Position numbers and translations under genes: made by a program. Under the pieces are notes generated by a model, which had not been told where the DNA came from, searched no databases, and worked only from the letters and a program-made list of their open reading frames with translations. A DNA stretch of 45,663 nucleotides from Fundidesulfovibrio soli (GTDB lineage Bacteria; Desulfobacterota; Desulfovibrionia; Desulfovibrionales; Desulfovibrionaceae): the NCBI RefSeq assembly GCF_022808695.1, contig NZ_JAKZKW010000027.1, forward strand, positions 1-45,663, given 5' to 3'. This document shows, one piece after another, positions 1 to 7,360 of this stretch (position 1 is the first letter of the stretch; the number at the start of each line of letters is the position of its first letter).

Positions 1-319
1 CAGAGGTGTAGGTGCCCGTGGAGGCCTGGGTCGCCAGTTCCTTCATGCGGATCAGCTTTTCGTCGATGACGCCGAGCGCGCCGTCCGCGGTCTGGATCAT
101 GGAGATGGCGTCGTTGGCGTTGCGCACCCCCTGGTTGAGCGATGAGATGTTCGCGCGCATCAGTTCGCGGACAGCCAAGCCGGCCGCGTCGTCAGAAGCG
201 TTGCCCACGCGCAGGCCCGAGGACAGGCGCCTGGTCGAAACGCTCAACTTGCCGTACGAGTTCGACAAGTTGCGGGACGCGTTCATCGCCATCATGTTGT
301 GGTTGATTACGAGAGCCAT
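1..319 (-). CDS. Flagellin, N-terminal part (cut by window edge)
   Basis: Structural subunit of the flagellar filament. About 106 residues are present, starting at the ATG at 317-319 and running off the left edge. They form the conserved N-terminal D0/D1 helices, with motifs such as INHNMMAMNASRNLS, RRLSSGLRVGNASDDAAGLA and QTADGALGVIDEKL. A strong ribosome site (GGAGGAATCACC) precedes the ATG and a sigma-28-type promoter lies at 429-455. The fragment is almost the same protein as the complete flagellin at 541-1431, and bases 24-127 are identical to the corresponding part of that gene, so the pair is a recent duplication or is kept alike by gene conversion. The C-terminus lies outside the window. 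Confidence 0.95.
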   Translation of the reverse strand, partial: MALVINHNMMAMNASRNLSNSYGKLSVSTRRLSSGLRVGNASDDAAGLAVRELMRANISSLNQGVRNANDAISMIQTADGALGVIDEKLIRMKELATQASTGTYTS

Positions 320-428
320 GGTGATTCCTCCGTGAATGTTAAGCGGCTTCCTTGCCTGTTTTCATCCCCCCGGACGATCCCCCGCGCCGAACTGCCGGAC
401 CGGGTTTCAAGGGGATGATTCGCGCCTC

Positions 429-455
429 TAATCGGCCGATTCCTGAAAAGCTTTA
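429..455 (-). promoter_or_regulatory. Sigma-28 (FliA-type) flagellar promoter
   Basis: On the minus strand the sequence reads TAAAGCTT, an 11-base spacer, then GCCGATTA. This is a near-perfect match to the FliA consensus TAAAGTTT-N11-GCCGATAA. It lies about 110 bases upstream of the truncated flagellin ATG and in the correct orientation, so this flagellin is probably a late, FliA-dependent flagellar gene. Confidence 0.85.
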
Positions 456-473
456 GCCCTCTCCGGGCGAAGA

Positions 474-513
474 AACGAAAAAAGCCGGGGCGCTCGTACG
501 CCCCGGCCAACGG
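474..513 (-). terminator. Rho-independent terminator of the second flagellin
   Basis: On the minus strand a GC-rich hairpin (GCCGGGGCG, loop, CGCCCCGGC) is followed by a run of T. It lies directly after the stop codon of the flagellin at 541-1431, which keeps that transcript separate from the flagellin at the left edge. Confidence 0.85.
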
Positions 514-540
514 AGGAGAGGGAGGCTCTCGTTCCCTCTT

Positions 541-1431
541 TTATCCCAAAAGCTGCTGAGCCATTCTGGGCAGGTTGTTGGCCTGGCCGAGCATGGCCAC
601 GGCGGATTGGGTCAGGATCTGCTGACGGGTGAATTCCGTCATTTCGGTGGCCACGTCCACGTCGGAGATCTGCGATTCGGCGGACTGCAGGTTCTCGGCC
701 TGGATCTGCAGGTTCTGCACCGTGTTGGACAGGCGGTTCTGCAGGGCGCCCAGGTTGGCGCGGATCTTGTCCTTGGAGACGATGGCCTTGTTCAGGGCGG
801 AGAGCGCCTTCTGGGCCAGGTCCTGCGTGGAGATGGAGCGCCCGGCCTTGCCCGCGCCCGCACCCTGGCCCACGCCCAGGGACGAGGCAGTGGCCGCGTT
901 GATCTGCACGTAGTAGTAGTCGGAGGCGGAGTAGTTGTTGTTGCCGAAGTGCACCTTGAGCTTGCCGGTGGGCACCAGGCCGGAGCCGGAGTGCGTGGCG
1001 CCGGAGAGGTTGCCGTTGAGCAGGTAGATGCCGTTGAAGTCCGTGGACTTGGCGATTCGGGTGATCTCCGAGGACATGGCCTGGTACTCGGAGTCGATGA
1101 TCAGGCGCTGGTCAGAGGTGTAGGTGCCGGTGGAAGCCTGGGTCGCCAGTTCCTTCATGCGGATCAGCTTTTCGTCGATGACGCCGAGCGCGCCGTCCGC
1201 GGTCTGGATCATGGAGATGGCGTCGTTGGCGTTGCGCACGCCCTGGTTGAGCGAGGCGATGTTGGCGCGCATCAGCTCGCGTACGGCCAGGCCGGCCGCG
1301 TCGTCCGAGGACGTGCCCACCCGCAGGCCCGAAGAGAGGCGCCTGGTCGAGACTGCCAGCTTCCCGTACGAGTTGGACAGGTTCCGTGTGGCGTTCGCCG
1401 CCATCATGTTGTGGTTGATAACCAGTGACAT
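541..1431 (-). CDS. fliC: Flagellin
   Basis: Complete flagellar filament subunit of 296 residues. It has the canonical layout: conserved N-terminal D0/D1 helices (residues 1-140), a short variable surface segment (about 140-200, with a Tyr-rich SASDYYYVQI stretch) and a conserved C-terminal helix ending QQILTQSAVAMLGQANNLP. The small variable domain is typical of short bacterial flagellins. A strong GGAGG ribosome site precedes the ATG at 1429-1431. It has its own sigma-28-like promoter (1530-1557) and terminator (474-513), so it forms a single-gene unit beside its near-identical paralogue at the window edge. The symbol is generic; I cannot tell which paralogue name applies. Confidence 0.96.
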   Translation of the reverse strand: MSLVINHNMMAANATRNLSNSYGKLAVSTRRLSSGLRVGTSSDDAAGLAVRELMRANIASLNQGVRNANDAISMIQTADGALGVIDEKLIRMKELATQASTGTYTSDQRLIIDSEYQAMSSEITRIAKSTDFNGIYLLNGNLSGATHSGSGLVPTGKLKVHFGNNNYSASDYYYVQINAATASSLGVGQGAGAGKAGRSISTQDLAQKALSALNKAIVSKDKIRANLGALQNRLSNTVQNLQIQAENLQSAESQISDVDVATEMTEFTRQQILTQSAVAMLGQANNLPRMAQQLLG

Positions 1432-1529
1432 CGCGATTCCTCCTTGAATAGTGGTGGCATCCTTGCCTGCACGACTTCTCCCCTCCCCCCGGAAGGGCGT
1501 CGCGCTCTAGTGCACCCTTTCTGAAGCGC

Positions 1530-1557
1530 TTATCGAACGCGACAGGGTGTTTCTTTA
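1530..1557 (-). promoter_or_regulatory. Sigma-28-like promoter of the second flagellin
   Basis: The minus strand reads TAAAGAAA, a 12-base spacer, then TTCGATAA. This resembles the FliA consensus with one extra spacer base and a weaker -10 than the promoter at 429-455. The two promoters may therefore differ in strength. Confidence 0.65.
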
Positions 1558-1570
1558 GGGCGGAACCCCG

Positions 1571-1614
1571 AAAAAACGGCGGGCCGGGCGGGAATCGCTC
1601 CCCGCCCGGCCCGC
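1571..1614 (-). terminator. Rho-independent terminator of the cbiK-cobI operon
   Basis: A perfect 14-bp inverted repeat (1579-1592 with 1601-1614, left arm GCGGGCCGGGCGGG) is followed on the minus strand by six T (1571-1576). It lies about 30 bases beyond the cobI stop and closes the B12-regulated operon. Confidence 0.9.
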
Positions 1615-1646
1615 AACATGCCGGAATCTCTAGACTTGCAGCCAGG

Positions 1647-2351
1647 TTATTTTTTTACCAGAATCAACGAGAAATAGGGCGGCCTCTCGCCCACCTCCGC
1701 AAGCCCCCGCACGATGGCCTCCCCGGGCAGGCCGCAGCGGCTGACCAGCACGGCCTTGTCCGCCAGGCCCATGGAGCCCAGCAGCTCACGCAGCATGGGG
1801 AAGCTCCTGTAGGCCTTGAGGATCACCGCGCTGTCGCAGGCCTCCAAAGCCCGGCGCAGGCGGGCCGGGTCATCCACGCCGGAAAGCACGGCCAGGTTCT
1901 CGCCTGATTCCGCCAGCCCCACTCCGGCTGCGGCCGCGGCGGCCTGGATGGAGCTGACGCCGGGCACCACCTCCACGCGCGCGTCCGGGCGCATGGCCTT
2001 GATCGTGCGCCAGAGGTAGAGGAACGTGGAATAGGTCATGGGGTCGCCCAGGGTGATGAAGGCCGCGTCGCGCCCCTGGTCCAGCGCCTCCAGCACGGCC
2101 CGGGCGTTGGCCTCCCAGGCGGCCTCCAGCACGGCGCGGTCGCGTGTCATGGGGAAGCCCAGGGACACCACCGGCGTCTCGGGGCGCATGTGCGGCGCGG
2201 CGATGGACAAGGCCAGGGAGTGGTCGTTCTTGGTGGAGGCCGCGGCGAACACCACGGCGCAGGCCCCCAGGGCCTTCACGGCCCGGATGGTCAGCAGGTC
2301 AGGGTCGCCGGGGCCGACGCCCACGGCATACAGGGTTCCGGTCGATATCAC
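1647..2351 (-). CDS. cobI: Precorrin-2/cobalt-factor-II C20-methyltransferase
   Basis: SAM-dependent methyltransferase of the corrin ring pathway (CobI/CbiL family) that methylates C20 of precorrin-2 or cobalt-factor II. The 234 residues match the family length. The N-terminal VGVGPGDPDLLT (about 11-22) is the tetrapyrrole methylase signature; LGDPMTYSTFLYLW and EVVPGVSSIQAAA are the substrate and SAM pocket loops. The start is GTG (2349-2351), which overlaps the TGA of the upstream binding-protein gene as GTGA, with GGAG eight bases upstream. It is the last gene of the riboswitch-controlled operon. With the cobaltochelatase at the start of the operon, the anaerobic cobalt-early route (CbiL activity) is the more likely role. 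Confidence 0.92.
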   Translation of the reverse strand: MISTGTLYAVGVGPGDPDLLTIRAVKALGACAVVFAAASTKNDHSLALSIAAPHMRPETPVVSLGFPMTRDRAVLEAAWEANARAVLEALDQGRDAAFITLGDPMTYSTFLYLWRTIKAMRPDARVEVVPGVSSIQAAAAAAGVGLAESGENLAVLSGVDDPARLRRALEACDSAVILKAYRSFPMLRELLGSMGLADKAVLVSRCGLPGEAIVRGLAEVGERPPYFSLILVKK

Positions 2352-3214
2352 TTCGCCACTCCGTCGTTTGCGAACAGTTGCGGATACAAAAGGGCAGCCA
2401 TCTGGCGCGCGCCCTGGGCCAGACGCGGCGTGGGCCTGCTGGTCAGGGCCTCGTCCACCAGGTACACCCGGCCCTCGCGCACGGCCTTGAGCCCGGAAAG
2501 CCCCGGGGTGGACGCAATCTCCTCCACGCTCACCGGGTTCATGGGCCCCTTCTGGGCCAGGTACACGTCCACCCGGTCCCCCGCGGCCACCAGCCGCTCC
2601 AGTCCGAACAGCGCGATGTTGCTGCCCGAGACGGGCTCGGCGTCCGGGGCGGCGTTGATCCCGCCGGCACGCTCCAGAACGAAGGCCGCCATGGAGCCGG
2701 GGCTCACCGTCTTCATCTGGCGGTGGATGGACTCGAAATACACGCGTCTGCGCTCCCGCTCCGGCACCCTGGCCACCACGGCGTCCAGCTCCGCCATCTC
2801 CCGGCGGAAGGCCGTCGCCATCTCCCGGGCCTGGGCCTCGCGCCCGGCGAGCCTGCCCAGCTCCAGCCAGTAGGGCTCAAGCTCCTCGGGCGAGGAGGGC
2901 TGGAGGCAAGCCACCTTGACGCCCAGGCGCTCCAGTTGCTCGATCAGCCCGGGCTGCGTGGTGCGGTGCATGGGGCGGGCCAGCACGAGGTCGGGCTTCA
3001 GGGCCGCGATGGCCTCGGCACCGTCGCGGGCGGAGAGCACGGGCAGGTCGCCCAGGGGCTCGTTCACGCCCACCAGCAGGCCCGCCGCGCCCATGAGCGC
3101 CAGGTTCTCGGCGTGGGCCGCGTACAGGCTGACCACGCGCGGACCCTCCCCGGCGTGGGCCGCGCCCGGCAATATGAGAAGCGCCACGATGGCGCAAGCC
3201 AGCCAAAAGCGCAT
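2348..3214 (-). CDS. Periplasmic binding protein of a BtuF/FecB-type ABC importer
   Basis: Substrate-capturing protein for the importer encoded by the two preceding genes. It has 288 residues with a signal peptide (about 1-22, cut after AAHA) and a class III periplasmic-binding fold (helical-backbone type), seen in VVSLYAAHAENLALMGAAG and LKPDLVLARP. The ATG at 3212-3214 shares a base with the TGA of the ATPase gene (TGATG) and has GGAGG five bases upstream; the preceding TTG codon is a poorer start. The family binds cobalamin, siderophores or haem. Position under a B12 riboswitch and beside cbiK and cobI favours a corrinoid, cobalt-chelate or tetrapyrrole substrate, but the sequence does not identify it. 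Confidence 0.88.
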   Translation of the reverse strand: MRFWLACAIVALLILPGAAHAGEGPRVVSLYAAHAENLALMGAAGLLVGVNEPLGDLPVLSARDGAEAIAALKPDLVLARPMHRTTQPGLIEQLERLGVKVACLQPSSPEELEPYWLELGRLAGREAQAREMATAFRREMAELDAVVARVPERERRRVYFESIHRQMKTVSPGSMAAFVLERAGGINAAPDAEPVSGSNIALFGLERLVAAGDRVDVYLAQKGPMNPVSVEEIASTPGLSGLKAVREGRVYLVDEALTSRPTPRLAQGARQMAALLYPQLFANDGVAK

Positions 3215-3996
3215 CAATCCTCCAGAAACCGCACGTGCCCGCCGTCCACCCTGGAGCGGACGCCGAACACGCGGGCTATGTTCTCCTCGGTCAGGACCTC
3301 GGCCACCGGGCCGCAGGCAGCCGCCCCGCCCTCCTGGAGCAGGAGCAGACGCTCGCAGAACATGGCCGCCAGGTTGAGATCATGCAGGACCACCGCCACG
3401 CCCGCGCCGTGGCGCGAGGCCCGCTGCGCGAAGACGCGCAAGGCCAGGATGGCGTGGCGGATGTCCAGCCCGGCGGCGGGCTCGTCCAGCAGCACGGCGC
3501 GGCCGCCCTGGGCCAGGGTGCGGGCCAGGGCCGCGCGCCGTTTCTCGCCGCCGGAAAGCTCCGTGACCCGCCTCTGGGCCAGGCGCTCCAGGTCGAGCGC
3601 GGCCAGGGCCGCGTCCACACCCGCCCACTCGGCGTCCGGCGTCGCGCCGAAGCGCGGCAGCCAGGGGTGGCGGCCCATAAGCACGGCCTGGCGCACGGTG
3701 AAGCCGAAGCGGTCCTCGGTCTCCTGCGGGGAGTAGGCCACGGCGCGGGCCAGCTCCCTGCGGGGGACCGACTGGATGGGCCGCCCCTCCAGCAGAACCT
3801 CGCCCGAACTCGGGGCTTGCAGCCCGGCCAGGCAGCGCAGCAGGGTCGTCTTGCCCGCGCCGTTCGGCCCGACCACGCCCAGCACCTCGCCCTCGAAAAG
3901 AGTCACGTCCAGCCCGCGCAGCACCGGGCGGCCGCCGCGCTCCACATTGAGGCTCCGGGCCTCCAGCAGCGCGCGCTCAGCCCCCCCCTCAGCCAT
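3214..3996 (-). CDS. ABC transporter ATPase (BtuD/FecE type)
   Basis: Energy-coupling ATPase of the importer, 260 residues. Walker A is GPNGAGKTT (about 43-51), the Q-loop lies in YSPQETEDRFGF, the signature is LSGGEKRR, Walker B is AVLLDEPAAGLD, and the switch His is in VVLHDLNLAAMF. These are all the elements of an active FecE/BtuD-class ATPase. The ATG at 3994-3996 lies inside the end of the permease gene (8-base overlap), and the stop overlaps the binding-protein start, so the three subunits are translationally coupled. Confidence 0.93.
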   Translation of the reverse strand: MAEGGAERALLEARSLNVERGGRPVLRGLDVTLFEGEVLGVVGPNGAGKTTLLRCLAGLQAPSSGEVLLEGRPIQSVPRRELARAVAYSPQETEDRFGFTVRQAVLMGRHPWLPRFGATPDAEWAGVDAALAALDLERLAQRRVTELSGGEKRRAALARTLAQGGRAVLLDEPAAGLDIRHAILALRVFAQRASRHGAGVAVVLHDLNLAAMFCERLLLLQEGGAAACGPVAEVLTEENIARVFGVRSRVDGGHVRFLED

Positions 3997-4996
3997 TGGC
4001 GCGCCCCCTCAGGAACAGCAGGCAGAAATACGGCCCGCCCAGGAGCGCCGTGAGCACGCCCACGGGCACCTCGTGGGCCAGGGCCGCGCGGGAGAGGGTG
4101 TCCGCCCCCAGCAGGAGCAGCATCCCCCCCAGCATGGAGGCGGGCAGCAGCCTGGCATGGCCCGGCCCCACGCCCATGCGGGCCATGTGCGGCACGATCA
4201 AGCCCACGAAGCCGATGATGCCGGAGACCGCCACGGAGCAGGCCGTCATCAGGGCCGCCGCGGCAAGCAGGGCCAGGCGCACAGGCTCCACGGCCACGCC
4301 CAGTGCCCCGGCCTGCTCGTCGCCCAGGCAGAGGGCGTCCAGGTCGCGGGCGAAGGCCAGGGCCACCGGCAGGGCCAAGCCCAGCCCGGCCCAGGCCACG
4401 GCAGTCTCGGCCCAGGTCTTGGCGGAGAAGCCGCCCATGAGCCAGAACACCAGCCCGGCCACGTTCTCGCCGGCCAAAAACTTCACGAACCCGATGCAGG
4501 CCTGGAGCGTGGCGGCAACCATCACCCCGGCCAGCACCAGGGTCACGGCGTCGAAGCCTCCCCCGGCCCGGGCCATGAGCAGCACCACCGCCAGCGCGCC
4601 GAGCGAGCCGGCCAGAGCCCATGCCGGAACGGACAGCACTCCCAGGCCCGTGAACCCGGCCAGCAGGCACAGGCAGGCTCCCAGCGCCCCGCCCGCAGAG
4701 ACCCCCAGGGTGTAGGAATCCGCCAGGGGGTTGCGCAGCACGCCCTGCAAGAGCGCCCCGGAGAGCCCCAGGGAGCCGCCCACGGCCAGGGCGCAGGCGA
4801 TGCGCGGCAGGCGCACGTCCCAGACCAGGGCCACGCTCATGGCGGGCACCCCGGCCAGCCAGCCCTCCTGCCCCAGGAGCTTGCCCGCCAGCACGCGCGC
4901 CGCGTCGGCCGCGGGCACGGGCACGGTCCCGGCCGCGGCTGCCGCCAGCGCGGTGAGCGCCACGCAGAGCGCCAGGAGCGGTTCGACTCCCCTCAT
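3989..4996 (-). CDS. FecCD-family ABC transporter permease
   Basis: Membrane channel of the importer, 335 residues with about ten hydrophobic segments, as in BtuC/FecCD permeases. Family landmarks are RLPRIACALAVGGSLGLSG (N-terminal third), the coupling-helix region around GVAVEPVRLALLAAA, and the C-terminal GFVGLIVPHMARM. A GGGGAG ribosome site lies just before the ATG at 4994-4996. It sits 34 bases after cbiK and overlaps the ATPase gene. Substrate as for the binding protein: probably a corrinoid or metal-tetrapyrrole, not provable from sequence. Confidence 0.92.
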   Translation of the reverse strand: MRGVEPLLALCVALTALAAAAAGTVPVPAADAARVLAGKLLGQEGWLAGVPAMSVALVWDVRLPRIACALAVGGSLGLSGALLQGVLRNPLADSYTLGVSAGGALGACLCLLAGFTGLGVLSVPAWALAGSLGALAVVLLMARAGGGFDAVTLVLAGVMVAATLQACIGFVKFLAGENVAGLVFWLMGGFSAKTWAETAVAWAGLGLALPVALAFARDLDALCLGDEQAGALGVAVEPVRLALLAAAALMTACSVAVSGIIGFVGLIVPHMARMGVGPGHARLLPASMLGGMLLLLGADTLSRAALAHEVPVGVLTALLGGPYFCLLFLRGRANG

Positions 4997-5030
4997 GCGG
5001 CTCCCCGCCCTTGCCCTCAGGGGGGCCGGG

Positions 5031-5936
5031 CTATCTCAGGCGCTCCAGCGCCTGGGCAAGATGATCGATCCAGATGTCCGCCACGGGGCCCATCTCCCCC
5101 GTGCCCTTGAGCACGGGCGCGCAGGCCACGCCGTGGGCCTCCAGGGCGGTCTTCCAGGAATCCGGGCCGTCACCGGCCATGTCGTTGCGGGCGTGCTCCC
5201 CGGCCACGGCGAGCAGCGGCACGAGCCAGGCCTTCTTCAGGCCCGCCCGGGCGAGCTCCGCCAGCACGTCCTCCCGGGAGGGGGAGGCGTCCACGGTGCC
5301 CACGAAGGCGTTCCGGTCCTTGCGCCACAGGTAGTACTGCAAGGCCGGGTAGGAGGCGTTCGCGTTGTGGCGAGACCCGTGCCCCACCAGGACCACCGCC
5401 TCGCCCGGCTTGCGTTCGGCGGACACGGAGGCCAGCAGCGCGGCGGCGGCCCGCTCCATGTCCCGCGGGGAGGCCAGCAGAGGCTCGCCCACCTCCACCC
5501 GGGCGATGCCCTTGGGCATGCCGGAGAAGGCCAGGGCAGTCCTGCGCAGGGCCTCGAACTCCTCGCCGGGGATGGTCTGCAGGGACTGCACGGCCACGCG
5601 CCCGAAGCCCTCGTCGGCCATGCGGGCCAGGGCCAGGGCCGGGGAATCAAGTCGGACGCCCTTCTCTTTGGCCAGCTTGTTGCGGATGGTCACGGAGGTG
5701 TAGGCCCAGCGGACCTCCATGCCCGGGAAGCGCTCCCGGACCTTGGCTTCTATGTTGGCGTAGGCCGCGTCGGCCCCTTGGGCGCTGGTCCCGAAGGCCA
5801 CCAGCAGCAGGCCCGTCTTCCCCTCGTTTTTTGCTTCGCCGTGGGCCAGAGCCCCGGAAGCGGCAGACACGAGGCAGGCCAGAACAAGCAACGGGACGAG
5901 AATTCCACGCAAGGCGGGGGGGAAGGCGGAAGTCAT
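5031..5936 (-). CDS. cbiK: Exported sirohydrochlorin cobaltochelatase, CbiK(P) type
   Basis: Inserts Co2+ (or Fe2+) into sirohydrochlorin. The 301-residue product begins with a hydrophobic signal peptide (about 8-32, GILVPLLVLACLVSAASGAL), so it is the periplasmic form known from Desulfovibrio. The start is the ATG at 5934-5936; an upstream in-frame extension runs into the riboswitch and is not coding. Catalytic His186 (VGHGS) and His248 (AGEHARND) have the family's 62-residue spacing. The third metal ligand, normally Glu 30 residues after the first His, is Asp216 here. No His occurs between 33 and 185, so the haem-ligand His I recall from the D. vulgaris periplasmic enzyme is absent. It is the first gene after the riboswitch. 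Confidence 0.92.
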   Translation of the reverse strand: MTSAFPPALRGILVPLLVLACLVSAASGALAHGEAKNEGKTGLLLVAFGTSAQGADAAYANIEAKVRERFPGMEVRWAYTSVTIRNKLAKEKGVRLDSPALALARMADEGFGRVAVQSLQTIPGEEFEALRRTALAFSGMPKGIARVEVGEPLLASPRDMERAAAALLASVSAERKPGEAVVLVGHGSRHNANASYPALQYYLWRKDRNAFVGTVDASPSREDVLAELARAGLKKAWLVPLLAVAGEHARNDMAGDGPDSWKTALEAHGVACAPVLKGTGEMGPVADIWIDHLAQALERLR

Positions 5937-5974
5937 GAGCGCGCTCCATCGCTTTGCGGCTTGTTGGAAGGAAG

Positions 5975-6020
5975 AAGACCGGGCCGCTCCCCACCCGTTT
6001 CCGGCTGGAGAAGCGGCCCG
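5975..6020 (-). terminator. Possible expression-platform hairpin between riboswitch and cbiK
   Basis: GGGCCGCT (5981-5988) and AGCGGCCC (6012-6019) can pair. On the minus strand the hairpin is followed by a pyrimidine-rich GGTCTTCTTCC rather than a clean U-run. It could be the attenuator of the riboswitch or a translational control hairpin; function is inferred from position only. Confidence 0.4.
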
Positions 6021-6080
6021 TATTCGCCCTTCTGGGGTCCATGCACGGCAATAGCCCGTTGCCCTGCTGGAAGCATGGTA

Positions 6081-6240
6081 TGACGCACAGGCAGGTCTTC
6101 CGGCTCGTTCCGTCCGCCCCGGCCTTCCCGGGGGATTCCCCAGTGGCGCGCGAAGGGGCGGACACGCATGGAACTTACGGCGGCGGGACCGCTCCCGATT
6201 TGAACGGGATTCCCTATTCTCCCATTGCTGGGCACCTGTG
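6081..6240 (-). ncRNA. Cobalamin (B12) riboswitch
   Basis: The minus strand carries the class landmarks in order: GGTGCCC, a GGGAATAGGGAA-like block seen as GAATAGGGAATCCCG, AGCGGTCCCGCCGCCGTAA, GCGCCACTGGGG, and the B12-box region CCGGAAGACCTGCCTG. It ends about 145 bases before the cbiK start. Binding of adenosyl- or related cobalamin would be expected to turn off the cbiK-permease-ATPase-binding protein-cobI operon. Confidence 0.93.
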
Positions 6241-6406
6241 GGGCCTGCGCTATCCGGTCGGAGGGGGGTTGTCAATGAAGGCGACGGCCTTCCGGCGCAA
6301 GCGCAGAAAAGGGGCCTGTTGGTGGGCCTGCCCCTGCGCTCCGCGCGAGGCTGAGGGAGATTCATGCCGCCAGGGTTGAAGCAGTTCCGTGCAAGCTCAG
6401 GTGAGG

Positions 6407-6625
6407 CATTCAGTGGGCCAGCCCAGCGCCCCTGGCGGCGCGGCGGGCGGCCCAAGCTGCCGGGCCTGCGGCTCTGCTGCGAAGCGGATGGAAAAGTCAT
6501 TCAGTGGGCCAGCCCCAGCGTCCCTGGCGGCGCGGCGGGTGGCCCAAGCTGCCGGGCCTGCGGCCCTCTGGCGAAGCGCCAGCGCAAGGCCGCCCGCCGC
6601 GCCGCCAGGGGCGCTGGGGCTGGCC
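6407..6625. repeat. 91-bp-period tandem repeat with an inverted third copy
   Basis: Two direct copies of about 67 bp start at 6407 and 6498, both beginning CATTCAGTGGGCCAGCCC and ending near GCCGGGCCTGCGG. A third partial copy, inverted, lies at 6588-6625 and is complementary to about 38 bases of copy two (6508-6545), with only two or three differences. The array could fold into a long hairpin. Wholly intergenic. Confidence 0.85.
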
Positions 6626-6689
6626 TATCGTCACAACGTGGAATACGGGATGAAGAATATGGTCTCAGGCTGAAAGCGTATGCCGCAAC

Positions 6690-6744
6690 AACGCGAAGCT
6701 AAAGGGGATTCCAAAGGGAGGAACTCCCTTTGGCCGCCGGAGGC
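6690..6744 (-). repeat. Dispersed hairpin element, copy A (metW 3' side)
   Basis: Shares with 45587-45639 the flank AACGCGAAGC, the core TTCCAA and the tail TTGGCCGCCGGAGGC. Copy A forms the stem CCAAAGGGA/TCCCTTTGG, copy B CCAAGGGG/CCCCTTGG, so the base pairs change together. It lies 20 bases beyond the metW stop and probably acts as a transcription terminator there. Confidence 0.75.
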
Positions 6745-6763
6745 ATATCCCCCCTCCCCTCCT

Positions 6764-7360
6764 CTACCTTCCCAGCAAGAATATCCCGTTGGTGGCCCGC
6801 AGGTTGGGCAGCCAGTTCAGGATCAGCCCCGTGCGCGCCGAAGGCTCCGTCTTCACGGCCACGGCCTCGATGACCGGGATGGAGTGGCGCACGCAGAAGC
6901 GCTTGAAGTCCACCAGGGTGATCACGCGGATGTTGGGGGTGTCGTTCCACTCGTAGGGCAGTTCCGGGGTCACGGGGGCGCGGCCCTGGAAGAACATCTG
7001 GCAGCGGCCGCGCCAGTGGGCGAAGTTGGGGAAGCTGACCACGGCCCTGCGGCCCACGCGCAGCATCTGGCGGATGAGCCCCAGGGGCTCGGCCACCTGC
7101 TGCAACGTCTGGGAGAGCACCACGAAGTCGAAGAAGTGGTCGGGGTAGTCCATGACCTCGCGGGTGATGTCGCCCTGGAGGATGGAGACCCCCCGTGCGA
7201 TGCCCTCGGCGGCCTTGGCCTCGTCCTGCTCCACGCCGTAGCCCTGCACGTTCTTGGCCTGGTGCAGGTATTCCAGCAGTTCGCCCTGGCCGCAGCCCAG
7301 GTCCAGCACGCGCGATTCCGGGGCGATCCAGGAGGCGATGAGGTCGAGATCGTAGCGCAT
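6764..7360 (-). CDS. metW: MetW, methionine biosynthesis methyltransferase-fold protein
   Basis: Small class I SAM-methyltransferase-fold protein (198 residues) that works with MetX in methionine synthesis. The SAM-binding motif is VLDLGCGQGELL (about 19-30); the MetW-specific stretch SFPNFAHWRGRCQMFFQGR (about 108-126) and PYEWNDTPNIR follow. The ATG at 7358-7360 comes immediately after the metX stop (TAGATG), so the two are coupled. In other bacteria MetW associates with MetX and is needed for full activity; whether it methylates anything is not established. A hairpin element 20 bases downstream probably ends the transcript. Confidence 0.94.
   Translation of the reverse strand: MRYDLDLIASWIAPESRVLDLGCGQGELLEYLHQAKNVQGYGVEQDEAKAAEGIARGVSILQGDITREVMDYPDHFFDFVVLSQTLQQVAEPLGLIRQMLRVGRRAVVSFPNFAHWRGRCQMFFQGRAPVTPELPYEWNDTPNIRVITLVDFKRFCVRHSIPVIEAVAVKTEPSARTGLILNWLPNLRATNGIFLLGR

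Larger units (their letters stand above)
6245..6763. other. Gene-free interval rich in repeats
   Basis: About 520 bases between the end of metW and the B12 riboswitch. I see no credible gene: open frames in it have no ribosome site and simply translate GC-rich repeats. It holds a 91-base-period tandem repeat with an inverted partner (6407-6625) and a hairpin element just after metW (6690-6744). A promoter for the riboswitch transcript must lie near 6245-6330, but I cannot point to convincing -35/-10 boxes. Confidence 0.7.

Noticed and set aside
5937-6500. N-terminal extension of the cbiK frame
   Set aside because: It runs through the cobalamin riboswitch. The ATG at 5936 gives a proper signal peptide, so the upstream frame is not coding.
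6407-6625. Possible CRISPR array
   Set aside because: Only two direct units of about 67 bp, no regular spacers and no cas genes; it is an intergenic tandem/inverted repeat.
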